Source of the DNA: an uncultured Chloroflexota bacterium
GTDB lineage: Bacteria > Chloroflexota > UBA11872 > UBA12225
Assembly (NCBI GenBank): GCA_902805635.1
Contig: CADCTC010000209.1
Location: 813 to 38,500 of the forward strand
Length of the DNA: 37,688 nt
Direction of reading: 5' to 3'
Shown one piece after another: positions 5,010 to 13,104 of the stretch. The notes beneath the pieces were generated by a model. It was not told the origin of the DNA. It did no database searches and worked only from the letters and a program-made list of their open reading frames with translations. Both the position numbers and the translations under genes were made by a program. Numbering within the stretch: the first letter of the stretch is position 1; each line of letters begins with the position of its first letter.

Positions 5010-6641
5010 GTGGTTGCCGTACACGCAGAGCGCGGCGTCCGGGGGCGCATGGCGCCGATGGTGGGCACCCTCACCACAGCCCTCATCTATACGCGCGTGA
5101 GCCGCGAGGAACAGGCAAAGGATGGCATCAGTCTAGACGCGCAGTTGGCCGAAAGCCGGCGCTACGCCGCGCGCCAAGGTTGGGTTTTGGGTACCGAATA
5201 CCAGGACGTAATGACCGGCACGCGAGACGATCGGCCGCAATACCAGGCGCTGCTCGCCGAAGTCCGGCGGCTGCGCGGCGAGGGGCAGGCCGTCGCCGTT
5301 GTGGTCGCGGCGCTCGACCGGCTGGGCCGGAAGTTGCTCGAACGGGTGCGCGCCAGAGACGAGCTCAAGGCAATGGGCGTAGCCACCCACAGCGTGCGCG
5401 AAGGTGGCGAAGTCTCGGACCTCGTATCAAACATCCTTGCCAGCGTGGCCCAGGAAGAGAGCCGACGCCTTGGAGAGCGCGTGCGCGCTGTCCGCACGCA
5501 CATGATCAGCAACGGCTGGCACCCGGTGGGTCGTGCCCCTTGGGGCTACCTATGGCGGGACGCCACCGAGGAAGAACGCGCCCAGGGTGCCCCCAAGAAG
5601 GTGCTCGACCTGGACGAGGCAGCGGCGCCCTATGTCCGTGAAACGTTCGCGCGCGTGGCCGACAGTGGCGAGGCAGTGCGCCAGGTAACGCGGTGGTTGA
5701 TGCATCTTCCTCCGTCCGCTCGAGCCGGCCGCGCGTTGGGCATCTTCGCGCTACGCCACGTTGTGCGTGCCACCGTCTACGTGGGGCGCCCCGAAATGCC
5801 GGGAGTGGAGGTGTTCCACCGACCGCAGGGCCGCTGGCCGGCGCTGGTGGACCCCGATACGTGGCAGCGGGCGCAGGAACGACTCGACCTGCACCGCCGC
5901 ATCCCGCGGCAGGCGAGCGGCGCGTACCTCCTCACGGGCTTCATCCGCTGCTCGGACCCGAGGTGCGGAGCCCGCATGCAGGGGTACTCCAGCGGCCCGA
6001 ACGGTCGCACCAAGCGGAGATATCGGTGCCAGTCGGAGCGGCAAGGTGCGAGCGCCGCCGTGGTTGCCTGCCCGGCCACCGTGATGGTGTCCGCCGTTGA
6101 CGACGCGGTGGTGGACCGGGTGTCATCCGTAATGGCGGTGCTGACCGCCATCGACCCGGAGATGATGCCCATGGTGCGCAAAGAGTGGCGTGCGCTGGAG
6201 CATCCGCCCCAGGCCGCGGACGCGCAGCGGCGCGTCCGTCAGGCAGAGGCCGACGCGGAACAGGCGCGCGCCCGCATCCGACGCGCCACCGACCTGTACG
6301 TAGACGAGAAGATCGGCAAGAACGGGTACGACGACAAGTGCGAGCGCGAGCGCGCCGTGATCGTCCAGGCCGACGCGGAGCGTTTGCGGTGGCTGGATGC
6401 GAAGCCGGCTCGCCCGTTGCCACTGCTCGACGTGGCGCTACGCAGGGCCGGCGGCTGGGACAAGGCCCTGCGCGCATTCGACGTGCCCGCCCAGCGGACC
6501 GTCCTGGCGGAGCTGGTGAGCGCAGTGAGGGCCTATCGCGTGGGCATAGGAAAGTACCGCGTGGAGGTTGACTGGACGCCCGAGGGGGAGGTGCTGCGTG
6601 ACGCGGCGGACACGCTGCGCGGCGCACCAACTCGCGTCTAG
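5010..6641 (+). CDS. Large serine recombinase / integrase
   Basis: The product (543 residues from GTG 5010) is a large serine recombinase. The N-terminal resolvase domain starts TALIYTRVSREEQAKDG, with catalytic S31 and the arginine-rich active-site region DRLGRKLLERVRARDEL. The recombinase domain follows (GRAPWGY onward). A zinc ribbon has cysteine pairs at CSDPRCGARM and, further on, RCQSER...VACPAT. A coiled-coil-like stretch (ADAQRRVRQAEADAEQARAR) and a C-terminal domain close the protein. Such enzymes integrate and excise phages and genomic islands at att sites. Alternative starts are ATG 5049 and 5058. No paired att repeats were identified; the likely passengers are the small neighbouring genes. 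Confidence 0.9.
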   Translation: MVAVHAERGVRGRMAPMVGTLTTALIYTRVSREEQAKDGISLDAQLAESRRYAARQGWVLGTEYQDVMTGTRDDRPQYQALLAEVRRLRGEGQAVAVVVAALDRLGRKLLERVRARDELKAMGVATHSVREGGEVSDLVSNILASVAQEESRRLGERVRAVRTHMISNGWHPVGRAPWGYLWRDATEEERAQGAPKKVLDLDEAAAPYVRETFARVADSGEAVRQVTRWLMHLPPSARAGRALGIFALRHVVRATVYVGRPEMPGVEVFHRPQGRWPALVDPDTWQRAQERLDLHRRIPRQASGAYLLTGFIRCSDPRCGARMQGYSSGPNGRTKRRYRCQSERQGASAAVVACPATVMVSAVDDAVVDRVSSVMAVLTAIDPEMMPMVRKEWRALEHPPQAADAQRRVRQAEADAEQARARIRRATDLYVDEKIGKNGYDDKCERERAVIVQADAERLRWLDAKPARPLPLLDVALRRAGGWDKALRAFDVPAQRTVLAELVSAVRAYRVGIGKYRVEVDWTPEGEVLRDAADTLRGAPTRV

Positions 6642-6876
6642 CCGCTTGTTGGTTGAGTACTTTGCCCACACGCCTGGTCCGCGACCGGGCAGCCCTGGCC
6701 AGCGGCCCCCGAATTCCTGGCAGCTCCGGCGGTCCTCATGAGGTGGTCCACACCGCGCGCCTCCAGCAGGGTCTCATTGCCGTCTACCTCGACACGTGCC
6801 GCGACCTTCACTGCGGGCGGTGTGCACTCGGCTCCGCACCGTAAAGGCGGTCGCAACCGGCACAATCATCGAAGAT
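6642..6876. other. Region between recombinase and AT-hook gene, possible element boundary
   Basis: This stretch contains no gene I can support. Large serine integrases often sit at an element end, so an attachment core could lie here, but no partner repeat was recognised. A minus-strand frame (RVEVDGNETLLEARGVDHL) looks protein-like for a short distance and could be the remnant of an interrupted gene. Confidence 0.3.
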
Positions 6877-7245
6877 ATGCCAGCCTTTGACCGCGCCGTC
6901 ATCGCCCAACACGCTGAAGACCTAACCGAGTACGAAACCTTCCTGCGCCAGCTTACACCTGGCCAGGAAGTCCGGCTGCCGATTGAGCCGGGGGAGTCGT
7001 CGCGCGTGGTGGCGCGCAGGCTCAACACCGCCGCGTCGTCAGTGGGTATCCGGCTGCAGCATCATCCGCGCACCGTCGGCGCCGTCGCCTTCCGCGTGAT
7101 GCCGGGTGAGAAAAGGTCCCGCGGGCGATCAGTTCGGGCCGCCGAGCCGCCAGCGGATCGAGGAGCGCAAGCCGCCGCTGAGCCACTGGCCGCTGCGCCC
7201 AAGCCGGCCAAGCGTGGACGGCCGCGGAAGACAGCGTCGGCATAG
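6877..7245 (+). CDS. Unknown protein with C-terminal AT-hook motif
   Basis: From ATG 6877 the protein has 122 residues: a folded-looking N-terminal part (HAEDLTEYETFLRQLTPGQ, then SRVVARRLNTAASSVGIRL), and an alanine/proline-rich tail ending KPAKRGRPRKTASA. RGRPRK is an AT-hook core, which binds the minor groove of AT-rich DNA. The arrangement suggests a small DNA-binding accessory protein, perhaps part of the neighbouring element; this is inference. There is no convincing ribosome binding site, and the frame is open upstream to 6796, so the start is uncertain. Confidence 0.55.
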   Translation: MPAFDRAVIAQHAEDLTEYETFLRQLTPGQEVRLPIEPGESSRVVARRLNTAASSVGIRLQHHPRTVGAVAFRVMPGEKRSRGRSVRAAEPPADRGAQAAAEPLAAAPKPAKRGRPRKTASA

Positions 7246-7324
7246 GCGCGGTAGATGTTTGGAACCGTGCGCGTGGCCTGCGCCGGCGTCGCGGCAATCG
7301 GGGCGACTGGAGACTACGCGCCGC

Positions 7325-8308
7325 TCAGCTAGCTTGCGAGCGTGCACGTTCCAGGAGCTGGTTGAACTCGTCGTCCGCGACGGCGCAGTTGCCCAGACGC
7401 TCTTTCAGCGAATCACCAACCCACGTGTGGCCATGGGGCTCGCCGACGAACCAGCACACCGCCTCTACCTGCTGGCATGCGCCGAGCTCGTCCAGGGCGG
7501 CGGTGAGCCAGCCGGCCCGGTAAGACTCCGAGGACGGACGATCGTCGATGCGGGTGTTTACCTCGGTCACGGCAATCGGTAGTCCCCTCGGGTCGGCGGC
7601 ACGGATCGCGGCAAGGGCATCTTCCCACCAGCGGAAGCCCCACTGTCCCTGGCCGCCCGCATCCAGGTAGTCCGTGCGCGGCTCGGCAGCCCCGTAGCGG
7701 GTGAGGTCGCGGCCGTACGTGTGCAGCGCATAGCCGTCGATCCCCGCGTCTCGCAGCCGCCGCGCCAGCCCGAACTGCTGGTTCTTGCACGGCGCGCCGG
7801 CGGGGCGGGAGACGTCTTCAGGACTTTCGACGTTGATCGGGCACCAGGGTGCGACCGCCGGCGCGAATACCCGCACCGGGACCCCCAGCAGGTCGCGCAG
7901 CTCGGCAACCTTGCGCACCACCACCGCCGCGGCTGCGGGAGGGATGGCTCCCTCCTGAGGGTGATTCGGCTCGTTTCCGCAGATCAGTGTCAGCGGGGCG
8001 CGCGGGTCTCCGGTCCACCAGCGCATTGCTTCCGCTGCGGCGTCGTAGTAGTCGCGGGTGTCCAGCAGGGTCAGTCCCGGCGCGTAGTCTAGCCGTAGGT
8101 ACGGCATCGGGTGGGCGCGGTCTCCCGGCCGGGGCGTGTCGTAGAGCAGCGAGCAGTCAGTCGCCAGCCGCTCCAGAGACGCGCGCAGGTCAAACCCAGC
8201 GTGTGCCTCGCGACACCAGGCCACGTCCACCAGTGGCACCCGCAGTCCGGCCAGCGGCCCACGCTCCCTGCGCCGGTCCCAGAAGTGCAAGCCAAGCGGC
8301 ACAGGCAT
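7325..8308 (-). CDS. Glycoside-hydrolase-like TIM-barrel protein
   Basis: The 327-residue product resembles clan-A glycosidases: a Glu after Asn in ICGNEPNHP (E113, acid/base position) and a second Glu in IAVTEVNTR (E249, nucleophile position), with barrel-like strands between and HTYGR near residue 196. No signal peptide is visible, so it may be cytoplasmic or not a true hydrolase. The ATG at 8308 is preceded by GGAGAGAGGGAGAG, which decides the start over an upstream ATG at 8359. It follows the membrane/GAF-like gene by 124 nt on the same strand. Substrate and exact family cannot be named. Confidence 0.6.
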   Translation of the reverse strand: MPVPLGLHFWDRRRERGPLAGLRVPLVDVAWCREAHAGFDLRASLERLATDCSLLYDTPRPGDRAHPMPYLRLDYAPGLTLLDTRDYYDAAAEAMRWWTGDPRAPLTLICGNEPNHPQEGAIPPAAAAVVVRKVAELRDLLGVPVRVFAPAVAPWCPINVESPEDVSRPAGAPCKNQQFGLARRLRDAGIDGYALHTYGRDLTRYGAAEPRTDYLDAGGQGQWGFRWWEDALAAIRAADPRGLPIAVTEVNTRIDDRPSSESYRAGWLTAALDELGACQQVEAVCWFVGEPHGHTWVGDSLKERLGNCAVADDEFNQLLERARSQAS

Positions 8309-8432
8309 AGCAGAACTCTCCCTCTCTCCGGTCAGTGCGTACCAATTCTCCCCGACCACCAGGCAGCCAGGCGGTCAGGCCGTGTCGCGCCGTTCAGGGG
8401 AGCCTGCCATCCCGGACGGTTGTCTTGGTGCA

Positions 8433-9377
8433 CTACGCCTCTGCGGACTGAAGCGCGTCGGCCAGAGAGCCGGCGCTGTCGCGCCCGAGGCGCAGCAGCG
8501 TGGTCAGTTCGGCGTCGGTATAGGGGTTGTCACCACTCCGCTGGGCCAGCAGCCACATGCCCGCCAGGCGCCGGCGGTGGGTGACGGGCAGCGCGACCGC
8601 GGTCCCGGCGGCGGCGAGGCCCACCAGGGGCAGCAGTGCCTCCGGCACGTCCGAGAGCTCGTGCCAGCGTTCCAGCGGCACCGGGCTGGGATAGAGCGCC
8701 AGCAGGCGCTCCAGGCCGTCGTGGCGCGGGTCCAGCGCGAAGTCCGGCGGCGTGCCGTCGTCGGTCGTAGGGTCGTACAGGCCTGGGATGGCCATGTCCT
8801 TCAGAGCACGCCGCGCAGCGGCCCAGTCTCCCTCCGTCCCGGCCGGCACCAGTCTCCCGCCCAATGGCACCAGCACTGCGGCGGCCGGTGCGTCGATCTG
8901 TGCAATAGAAGCGAGTGCCATCTCCGTAGCCACCGTCCGCAGGCGCTCGGGCAGCTCCGGCGGGTGCCCCGCACCGTGCCCCCCTGTGAGCTGAGCGTTC
9001 AAGAACGGGAGCGGCGCAGCCGGCCGTGGTGGTGACACCGGGTCTGGTGGCGCGGTAGGGCGCCGCGGAGGCGCAGCCGCCGGTCGCGGCTCTGGGTCCA
9101 CCGGCTCACCCAGGTCCAGGTCAGCGAACGGCCCCGATGCAGGCTGAGGCGCAGGTCGCCTCGCACGGGCTGCAGCGCCGGGCCGGCGCGTCCTGGCCAT
9201 CCGCAGCACGATTGACGCGACGCCTAGCGCAGCCGCGATAAGGAGGGCGGCGGTGAGGCCCACTTCGCTGCCTGCCCGGCCGACGAATAGCGCTAGCAAG
9301 AGCACGCCGGCTACCGCTACGGCTGCCAGCGTGCCCCACAGCGAAGAAGGAGATTCGCCGGGATCGCGACCGGTCAT
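8433..9377 (-). CDS. Membrane protein with proline-rich linker and GAF-like domain
   Basis: The 314-residue protein has two membrane helices (about residues 14-33 and 38-58), a long Pro/Ala/Arg-rich linker (about 65-125), and a C-terminal domain of about 180 residues. That domain contains LVPAGTEGDWAAARR, WHELSDVPEALLPLVGLAAAG, VALPVTHRRRLAGMWLL, and ends DAELTTLLRLGRDSAGSLADAL, a pattern typical of GAF sensor domains. No output domain follows. The start ATG overlaps the stop of the epimerase-MeaB gene (ATGA), so it is translated with that gene. Its role is unknown; sensing of a small ligand at the membrane is a guess from the GAF-like fold. Confidence 0.6.
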   Translation of the reverse strand: MTGRDPGESPSSLWGTLAAVAVAGVLLLALFVGRAGSEVGLTAALLIAAALGVASIVLRMARTRRPGAAARARRPAPQPASGPFADLDLGEPVDPEPRPAAAPPRRPTAPPDPVSPPRPAAPLPFLNAQLTGGHGAGHPPELPERLRTVATEMALASIAQIDAPAAAVLVPLGGRLVPAGTEGDWAAARRALKDMAIPGLYDPTTDDGTPPDFALDPRHDGLERLLALYPSPVPLERWHELSDVPEALLPLVGLAAAGTAVALPVTHRRRLAGMWLLAQRSGDNPYTDAELTTLLRLGRDSAGSLADALQSAEA

Positions 9378-10789
9378 CTCACGGCGCTCCGCTCGAACAG
9401 CCTCCGCTCGAGCAGCCGGCGCGCGGCTGCCGTAGGGGTGAGCGTGCCACCTGCCACCGCCCCCGCGAGCCGCAGTAGGCTCCCGTCGCGCCGGGCGTGC
9501 TCCGCCAGCTCTTCAACTATGCGCGCCGCCGCCACGGCCACGATGCGGCGCTCGGCAAGCAGGGTATTGAGGGTATCGCCATCGCGTTCAGGCACTCGGT
9601 CGCGCGTCTGCAGCCATTGCCGGTGCGCGGTCAGTGCGTCGATCAGCGCCGCCACACCGGTCCCGGTGGTGGCCTCGGTAGCCAGGATCGGCGGCGCCCA
9701 CGTACTGTCCGGGTGGGGCGCCGCGCGCGAGCCAATGGCAAAGGTGAGGTCCGCCACCAGCTGGTCCGCGCCATCGCGGTCGGCCTTGTTCACCACCAGC
9801 ACGTCGCCGATTTCAAGGATGCCGGCCTTGAGCGCCTGCACGTCGTCACCCATTCCCGGCGCCGCGACGACGACGGTGGTCTGCGCCGCCAGCGCCACGT
9901 CCAGCTCGCCCTGGCCCGCGCCAACCGTCTCCACCAGCACATGGTCGAACCCGGCGGCGCCGAGCACTGTCGCCGCGCCCGTCGCCGCGGCCGCCAGTCC
10001 ACCCGCGCCTGCGCCGCGCGTCGCCATGCTGCGAATGAATACACCGGGGTCGCCGTGCAGCGTCTGCATCCTGACGCGATCGCCCAGCAGCGCGCCGCCA
10101 GTATAGGGGCTGGTGGGATCGACCGCCAGGATGGCGACCGTGTTGCCGCGCAGTCTGAGCTCCCGCGCCAGGGCAGCGACCAGTGTGCTCTTGCCCACGC
10201 CCGGCGCGCCGGTGATCCCCACCAGATGCGCGCCCGCGGCCAGGGGCAGTGCCGCCTCTATGATGGCCTCCGCGGCGTCGCCTCCCGTTTCGATCAGGGT
10301 GAGCAGCCGTGCCAGCGCCCGCCGGTCGCCATCACGCGCGGCGCGAAGCAGTGGCGGGCTCGCGATGTCTGGTTGAGCCTTGTATGTAGTCCGCTCCAGC
10401 AGCTCCACCAGCACGCCGTGGAGCGACTTGGGGTGCATGAACGCGACGCGGCCGCCATGACCCTGCCTTGGCGTCTGGTCCACCAGCTGGAAGCCCTCGT
10501 CCGCCAGGCGCGTCAGCTCGGTTTCCACGTCGTCCACCAGGAAGCAGACATGGTGCATCCCCTCGCCGCGGCCGAATAGGAAACGACTGATGGGGCTGTC
10601 ACTCGCATCGTCAAGTGGCGCCAGGATCTCTAGGTTTGGCGCAGCCGCGGGGACGAAACACAGGCGCACGCGCTGCGAAGCGAGCTCTTCCGCTGCGGGC
10701 GCCGGCTGGTCGACCAACCGCGCGAAGGCGTCTGCGGCGTGCGCCACGTCGCGCACGGCGATGCCGACGTGGTCGATGCCCAGGATCAC
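9374..10789 (-). CDS. Methylmalonyl-CoA epimerase fused to MeaB GTPase chaperone
   Basis: One uninterrupted frame of 471 residues from GTG 10789 encodes two enzymes. Residues 1-135 are methylmalonyl-CoA epimerase (IDHVGIAVRD with H7, GMHHVCFLVDD with H80, GVLVELLE with E129; these match the family metal ligands). From about residue 147 the MeaB/ArgK GTPase follows: DGDRRALARLLTLIE, P-loop GAPGVGKST (194-202), VDPTSPYTGGALLGDR, ATRGAGAGG, VETVGAGQ, and NKAD. MeaB protects and reloads methylmalonyl-CoA mutase with cobalamin. There is no ATG, GTG or TTG in frame between the two parts, so the fusion appears real. The gene lies 58 nt after the mutase large-subunit gene. Confidence 0.88.
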   Translation of the reverse strand: MILGIDHVGIAVRDVAHAADAFARLVDQPAPAAEELASQRVRLCFVPAAAPNLEILAPLDDASDSPISRFLFGRGEGMHHVCFLVDDVETELTRLADEGFQLVDQTPRQGHGGRVAFMHPKSLHGVLVELLERTTYKAQPDIASPPLLRAARDGDRRALARLLTLIETGGDAAEAIIEAALPLAAGAHLVGITGAPGVGKSTLVAALARELRLRGNTVAILAVDPTSPYTGGALLGDRVRMQTLHGDPGVFIRSMATRGAGAGGLAAAATGAATVLGAAGFDHVLVETVGAGQGELDVALAAQTTVVVAAPGMGDDVQALKAGILEIGDVLVVNKADRDGADQLVADLTFAIGSRAAPHPDSTWAPPILATEATTGTGVAALIDALTAHRQWLQTRDRVPERDGDTLNTLLAERRIVAVAAARIVEELAEHARRDGSLLRLAGAVAGGTLTPTAAARRLLERRLFERSAVR

Positions 10790-10847
10790 CGGAGGCGCCC
10801 TCGCAGGATCCCGGCCGCCTCTAACCGGGAGCCAAGGAACAACGGCA

Positions 10848-12395
10848 TCACGGCCGGTGCTCGCCAAACACGTCGCGCAGCGCACCGGCCAGCTCCCCCA
10901 GCGTCGCGCCTGCGCGCGCGCCCTCAACCAGCACCGGCATGACATTCTCGGTCCCGGCGGCGGCTCGGCGCAGCGCGGCCAGCGCCGCGTCCACGCGGAT
11001 ATGGTCCCGCGAGCGGCGCAGCGCCACCAGCCGTGCCGCCTGGCGCTCGCGCGCCGCGGGGTCCACGCGCAGCAGCGTCGCCGCGGGAGCTGCCTGCTCC
11101 GTCTCTGCATCCGTGGCGCGGAACCGGTTCACGGCCACCACGGTCTTCTCGCCGGTTTCGATGCAACGCTGGTAGCGGTAGGCGCTTTGCTCGATCAGCC
11201 GGGCGGTATAGCCGGTCTCCACGGCGCGCAGGCCGCCGCCCAGGTGGTCCAGCTCGTCCAGCAGCGCCTCGGCGCGTGCTTCCAGCTCGTCGGTCAGCTT
11301 CTCCACCAGGTAGCTTCCGGCCAGCGGGTCGGCCGCCTCCGGCACACCGCTCTCGTAAGCGATCACCTGCTGCGTGCGCAGCGCCACGCGCGCCGTCTCC
11401 TCGGTTGGTAGGGCCAGCGCCTCGTCCAGCGCGTTGCAGTGCAGGCTCTGCGTACCCCCCATCACCGCGGCCAGCGCCTGCACCGCGACGCGCACCACGT
11501 TGTTCTGGGGCTCCTGCGCGGTGAGCGTGCTGCCGGCAGTCTGGGTGTGGAAGCGCAGCTTCCAGGAGTTGGGATCGCGCGCCCCAAATCGCTCGCGCAT
11601 CAGGCGCGCCCACAGGCGCCTCGCCGCGCGGAATTTGGCCACCTCCTCGAAGAAGTGGTTATGACAAGCAAAAAAGAACGACAGGCGCGGCGCGAACGCG
11701 TCCACCTCCAGCCCCGCCTCCAGCGCCGCCTGAACGTAGGTCATGGCGTGGGCGAAGGTGATCGCCACTTCCTGGGCGGCGTCACAGCCGGCCTCGCGCA
11801 GGTGGTAGCCGCTGATGCTGATGGGGTTCCAGCGCGGCAGCGTGCTGGCGCAGTAGGCAAACGTGTCGGTCACCAGGCGTAGGCTGGGGCTGGGCGGGTA
11901 CGCGTACGTGCCGCGCGCGACGTATTCCTTGAGGATGTCGTTCTGGATGGTGCCTGAGAGCTGCTCCGGCGCCACGCCCTGGCGCTCCGCGGCGACGACG
12001 TAGAACGCCAGCAGGATGGCCGCCGTGGCGTTTATCGTCATCGATGTGCTCACCCGGTCCAGGGGGATGCCGTCGAAGAGCAGCGCTACGTCTTCCGCGC
12101 TGCCGATGGAGACGCCAACACGGCCGACCTCCCCCTCGGCCAGCGGGTGGTCGGCGTCGTAGCCCAGCTGCGTCGGCAGGTCGAACGCCACCGAAAGGCC
12201 GCTCTGCCCCTGCTCCAGCAGGTAGCGGTAGCGGCGGTTGGACTCTTTGGCGGTGGCGTAGCCGGAGTACTGGCGCATGGTCCACAACCGGCCGCGGTAC
12301 ATCGTGGGGTAGATGCCCCGCGTGTAGGGGTACTCGCCCGGATCGGCGAGTCGCGCGGCATAGTCCCAGCCGTCCAGATCATTCGGCCGGTACAC
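10848..12395 (-). CDS. Methylmalonyl-CoA mutase, large (substrate-binding) subunit
   Basis: The product (515 residues from GTG 12395) matches the barrel domain of methylmalonyl-CoA mutase: [80 protein letters not shown]. It lacks the C-terminal cobalamin-binding domain (no DxHxxG), so it must pair with a separate small subunit, which is not in this window. The frame stays open upstream of the GTG for 18 codons and encodes SGIPLAP, conserved in this family just before VY, but no ATG/GTG/TTG lies there and the frame runs into a palindromic repeat. The N-terminus therefore looks altered by the repeat. It converts R-methylmalonyl-CoA to succinyl-CoA. Confidence 0.9.
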   Translation of the reverse strand: MYRPNDLDGWDYAARLADPGEYPYTRGIYPTMYRGRLWTMRQYSGYATAKESNRRYRYLLEQGQSGLSVAFDLPTQLGYDADHPLAEGEVGRVGVSIGSAEDVALLFDGIPLDRVSTSMTINATAAILLAFYVVAAERQGVAPEQLSGTIQNDILKEYVARGTYAYPPSPSLRLVTDTFAYCASTLPRWNPISISGYHLREAGCDAAQEVAITFAHAMTYVQAALEAGLEVDAFAPRLSFFFACHNHFFEEVAKFRAARRLWARLMRERFGARDPNSWKLRFHTQTAGSTLTAQEPQNNVVRVAVQALAAVMGGTQSLHCNALDEALALPTEETARVALRTQQVIAYESGVPEAADPLAGSYLVEKLTDELEARAEALLDELDHLGGGLRAVETGYTARLIEQSAYRYQRCIETGEKTVVAVNRFRATDAETEQAAPAATLLRVDPAARERQAARLVALRRSRDHIRVDAALAALRRAAAGTENVMPVLVEGARAGATLGELAGALRDVFGEHRP

Positions 12396-12419
12396 CGGAG
12401 CGAGGGGGATGCCGGAGTC

Positions 12420-12513
12420 AGTTGCGAGTTGCGAGTTGTCAGATGTCAGTTAGCTTCTCCTGCGGTGGGGGCGCAGCCGGTAGCGGAAAACGAGCAACTG
12501 GCAACTCGCAACT
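12420..12513. repeat. Palindromic repeat element between cyclophilin and mutase genes
   Basis: The arms AGTTGCGAGTTGCGAGTTG (12420-12438) and its near-perfect reverse complement at 12495-12513 (18 of 19 matching) enclose a 56-nt centre that itself holds a small CTGCG/CGCAG hairpin. The right arm touches the stop codon of the cyclophilin gene and the left arm enters the extended mutase frame. It resembles REP- or MITE-like elements. Confidence 0.65.
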
Positions 12514-13096
12514 ACCCCTTTATCGTGATCTTCTTGATCTTTTCGCCCTTCTGGACCTTGCGGACGGCATCCATGCCGTCCGTCACCTGCCCGAAGTTGG
12601 TGTACTGCTTGTCCAGCTGCACCCACTTGCCGCCCAGCTCGGGCGGGGCCGCCTTGGTGATGATGAAGAACTGGGAGTCGTTGCTCACCCGCACGTCGGG
12701 GCCGCGCGCCACGCCGACCGAGCCGGCGTTGAACGGGCGCTCGTTGAGCTCGGTGGGGATGTTGCCCCCGCCGGTGCCGTCGCCCCGCGGGTCGCCGCCC
12801 TGCACCACCCAGTCCTCCACGCGGTGGAAGGTCAGGCCGTTGTAGAAGCCGGCGTTGGCCTTCTGGACGAAGTTCTCCACCCACTTAGGCGCCTGCTGCG
12901 GGAAGAGCTCCAGCGTGATCACGCCGCCCTTGTCCAGCTCGATGGTGGCGGTCTTCTTGCCGGCAGTGTTGGCCGCGCCGGGCGCCGCATTGGCGGGTGT
13001 GCTGCCGCCCGAGCCGCCGCACGCGGCGCTCAGCGGTGCCAGCCCGGCGGCGCCGGCAGTGCGGGCAGTGAGGGAAACCAGTCTACGTCTGCGCAT
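12512..13096 (-). CDS. Exported cyclophilin-type peptidyl-prolyl isomerase
   Basis: A 194-residue cyclophilin that accelerates proline isomerisation during folding. Family motifs are GGVITLELFPQQAPKWVENF, FYNGLTFHRVEDWVVQGGDP, GTGGGNIPTE and NDSQFFIITKAAPP. The N-terminus is MRRRRLVSLTARTAG followed by a short hydrophobic part and LSAACGGSGG, so it is probably a lipoprotein or secreted; the lipobox is imperfect. A Gly/Ala/Asn linker precedes the catalytic domain. It begins 8 nt after the stop of the HtrA-like protease gene, fitting a joint role in extracytoplasmic protein quality. TATAAG ending 8 nt before the ATG could also serve as an internal promoter. Confidence 0.9.
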   Translation of the reverse strand: MRRRRLVSLTARTAGAAGLAPLSAACGGSGGSTPANAAPGAANTAGKKTATIELDKGGVITLELFPQQAPKWVENFVQKANAGFYNGLTFHRVEDWVVQGGDPRGDGTGGGNIPTELNERPFNAGSVGVARGPDVRVSNDSQFFIITKAAPPELGGKWVQLDKQYTNFGQVTDGMDAVRKVQKGEKIKKITIKG

Positions 13097-13104
13097 GATG
13101 AGTC

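Noticed and set aside
10790..11110. Upstream extension of the epimerase-MeaB frame into the mutase gene
   Set aside because: The extra residues are Arg/Ala/Cys-rich and lie antiphase to a conserved mutase. The epimerase begins naturally at the GTG 10789.
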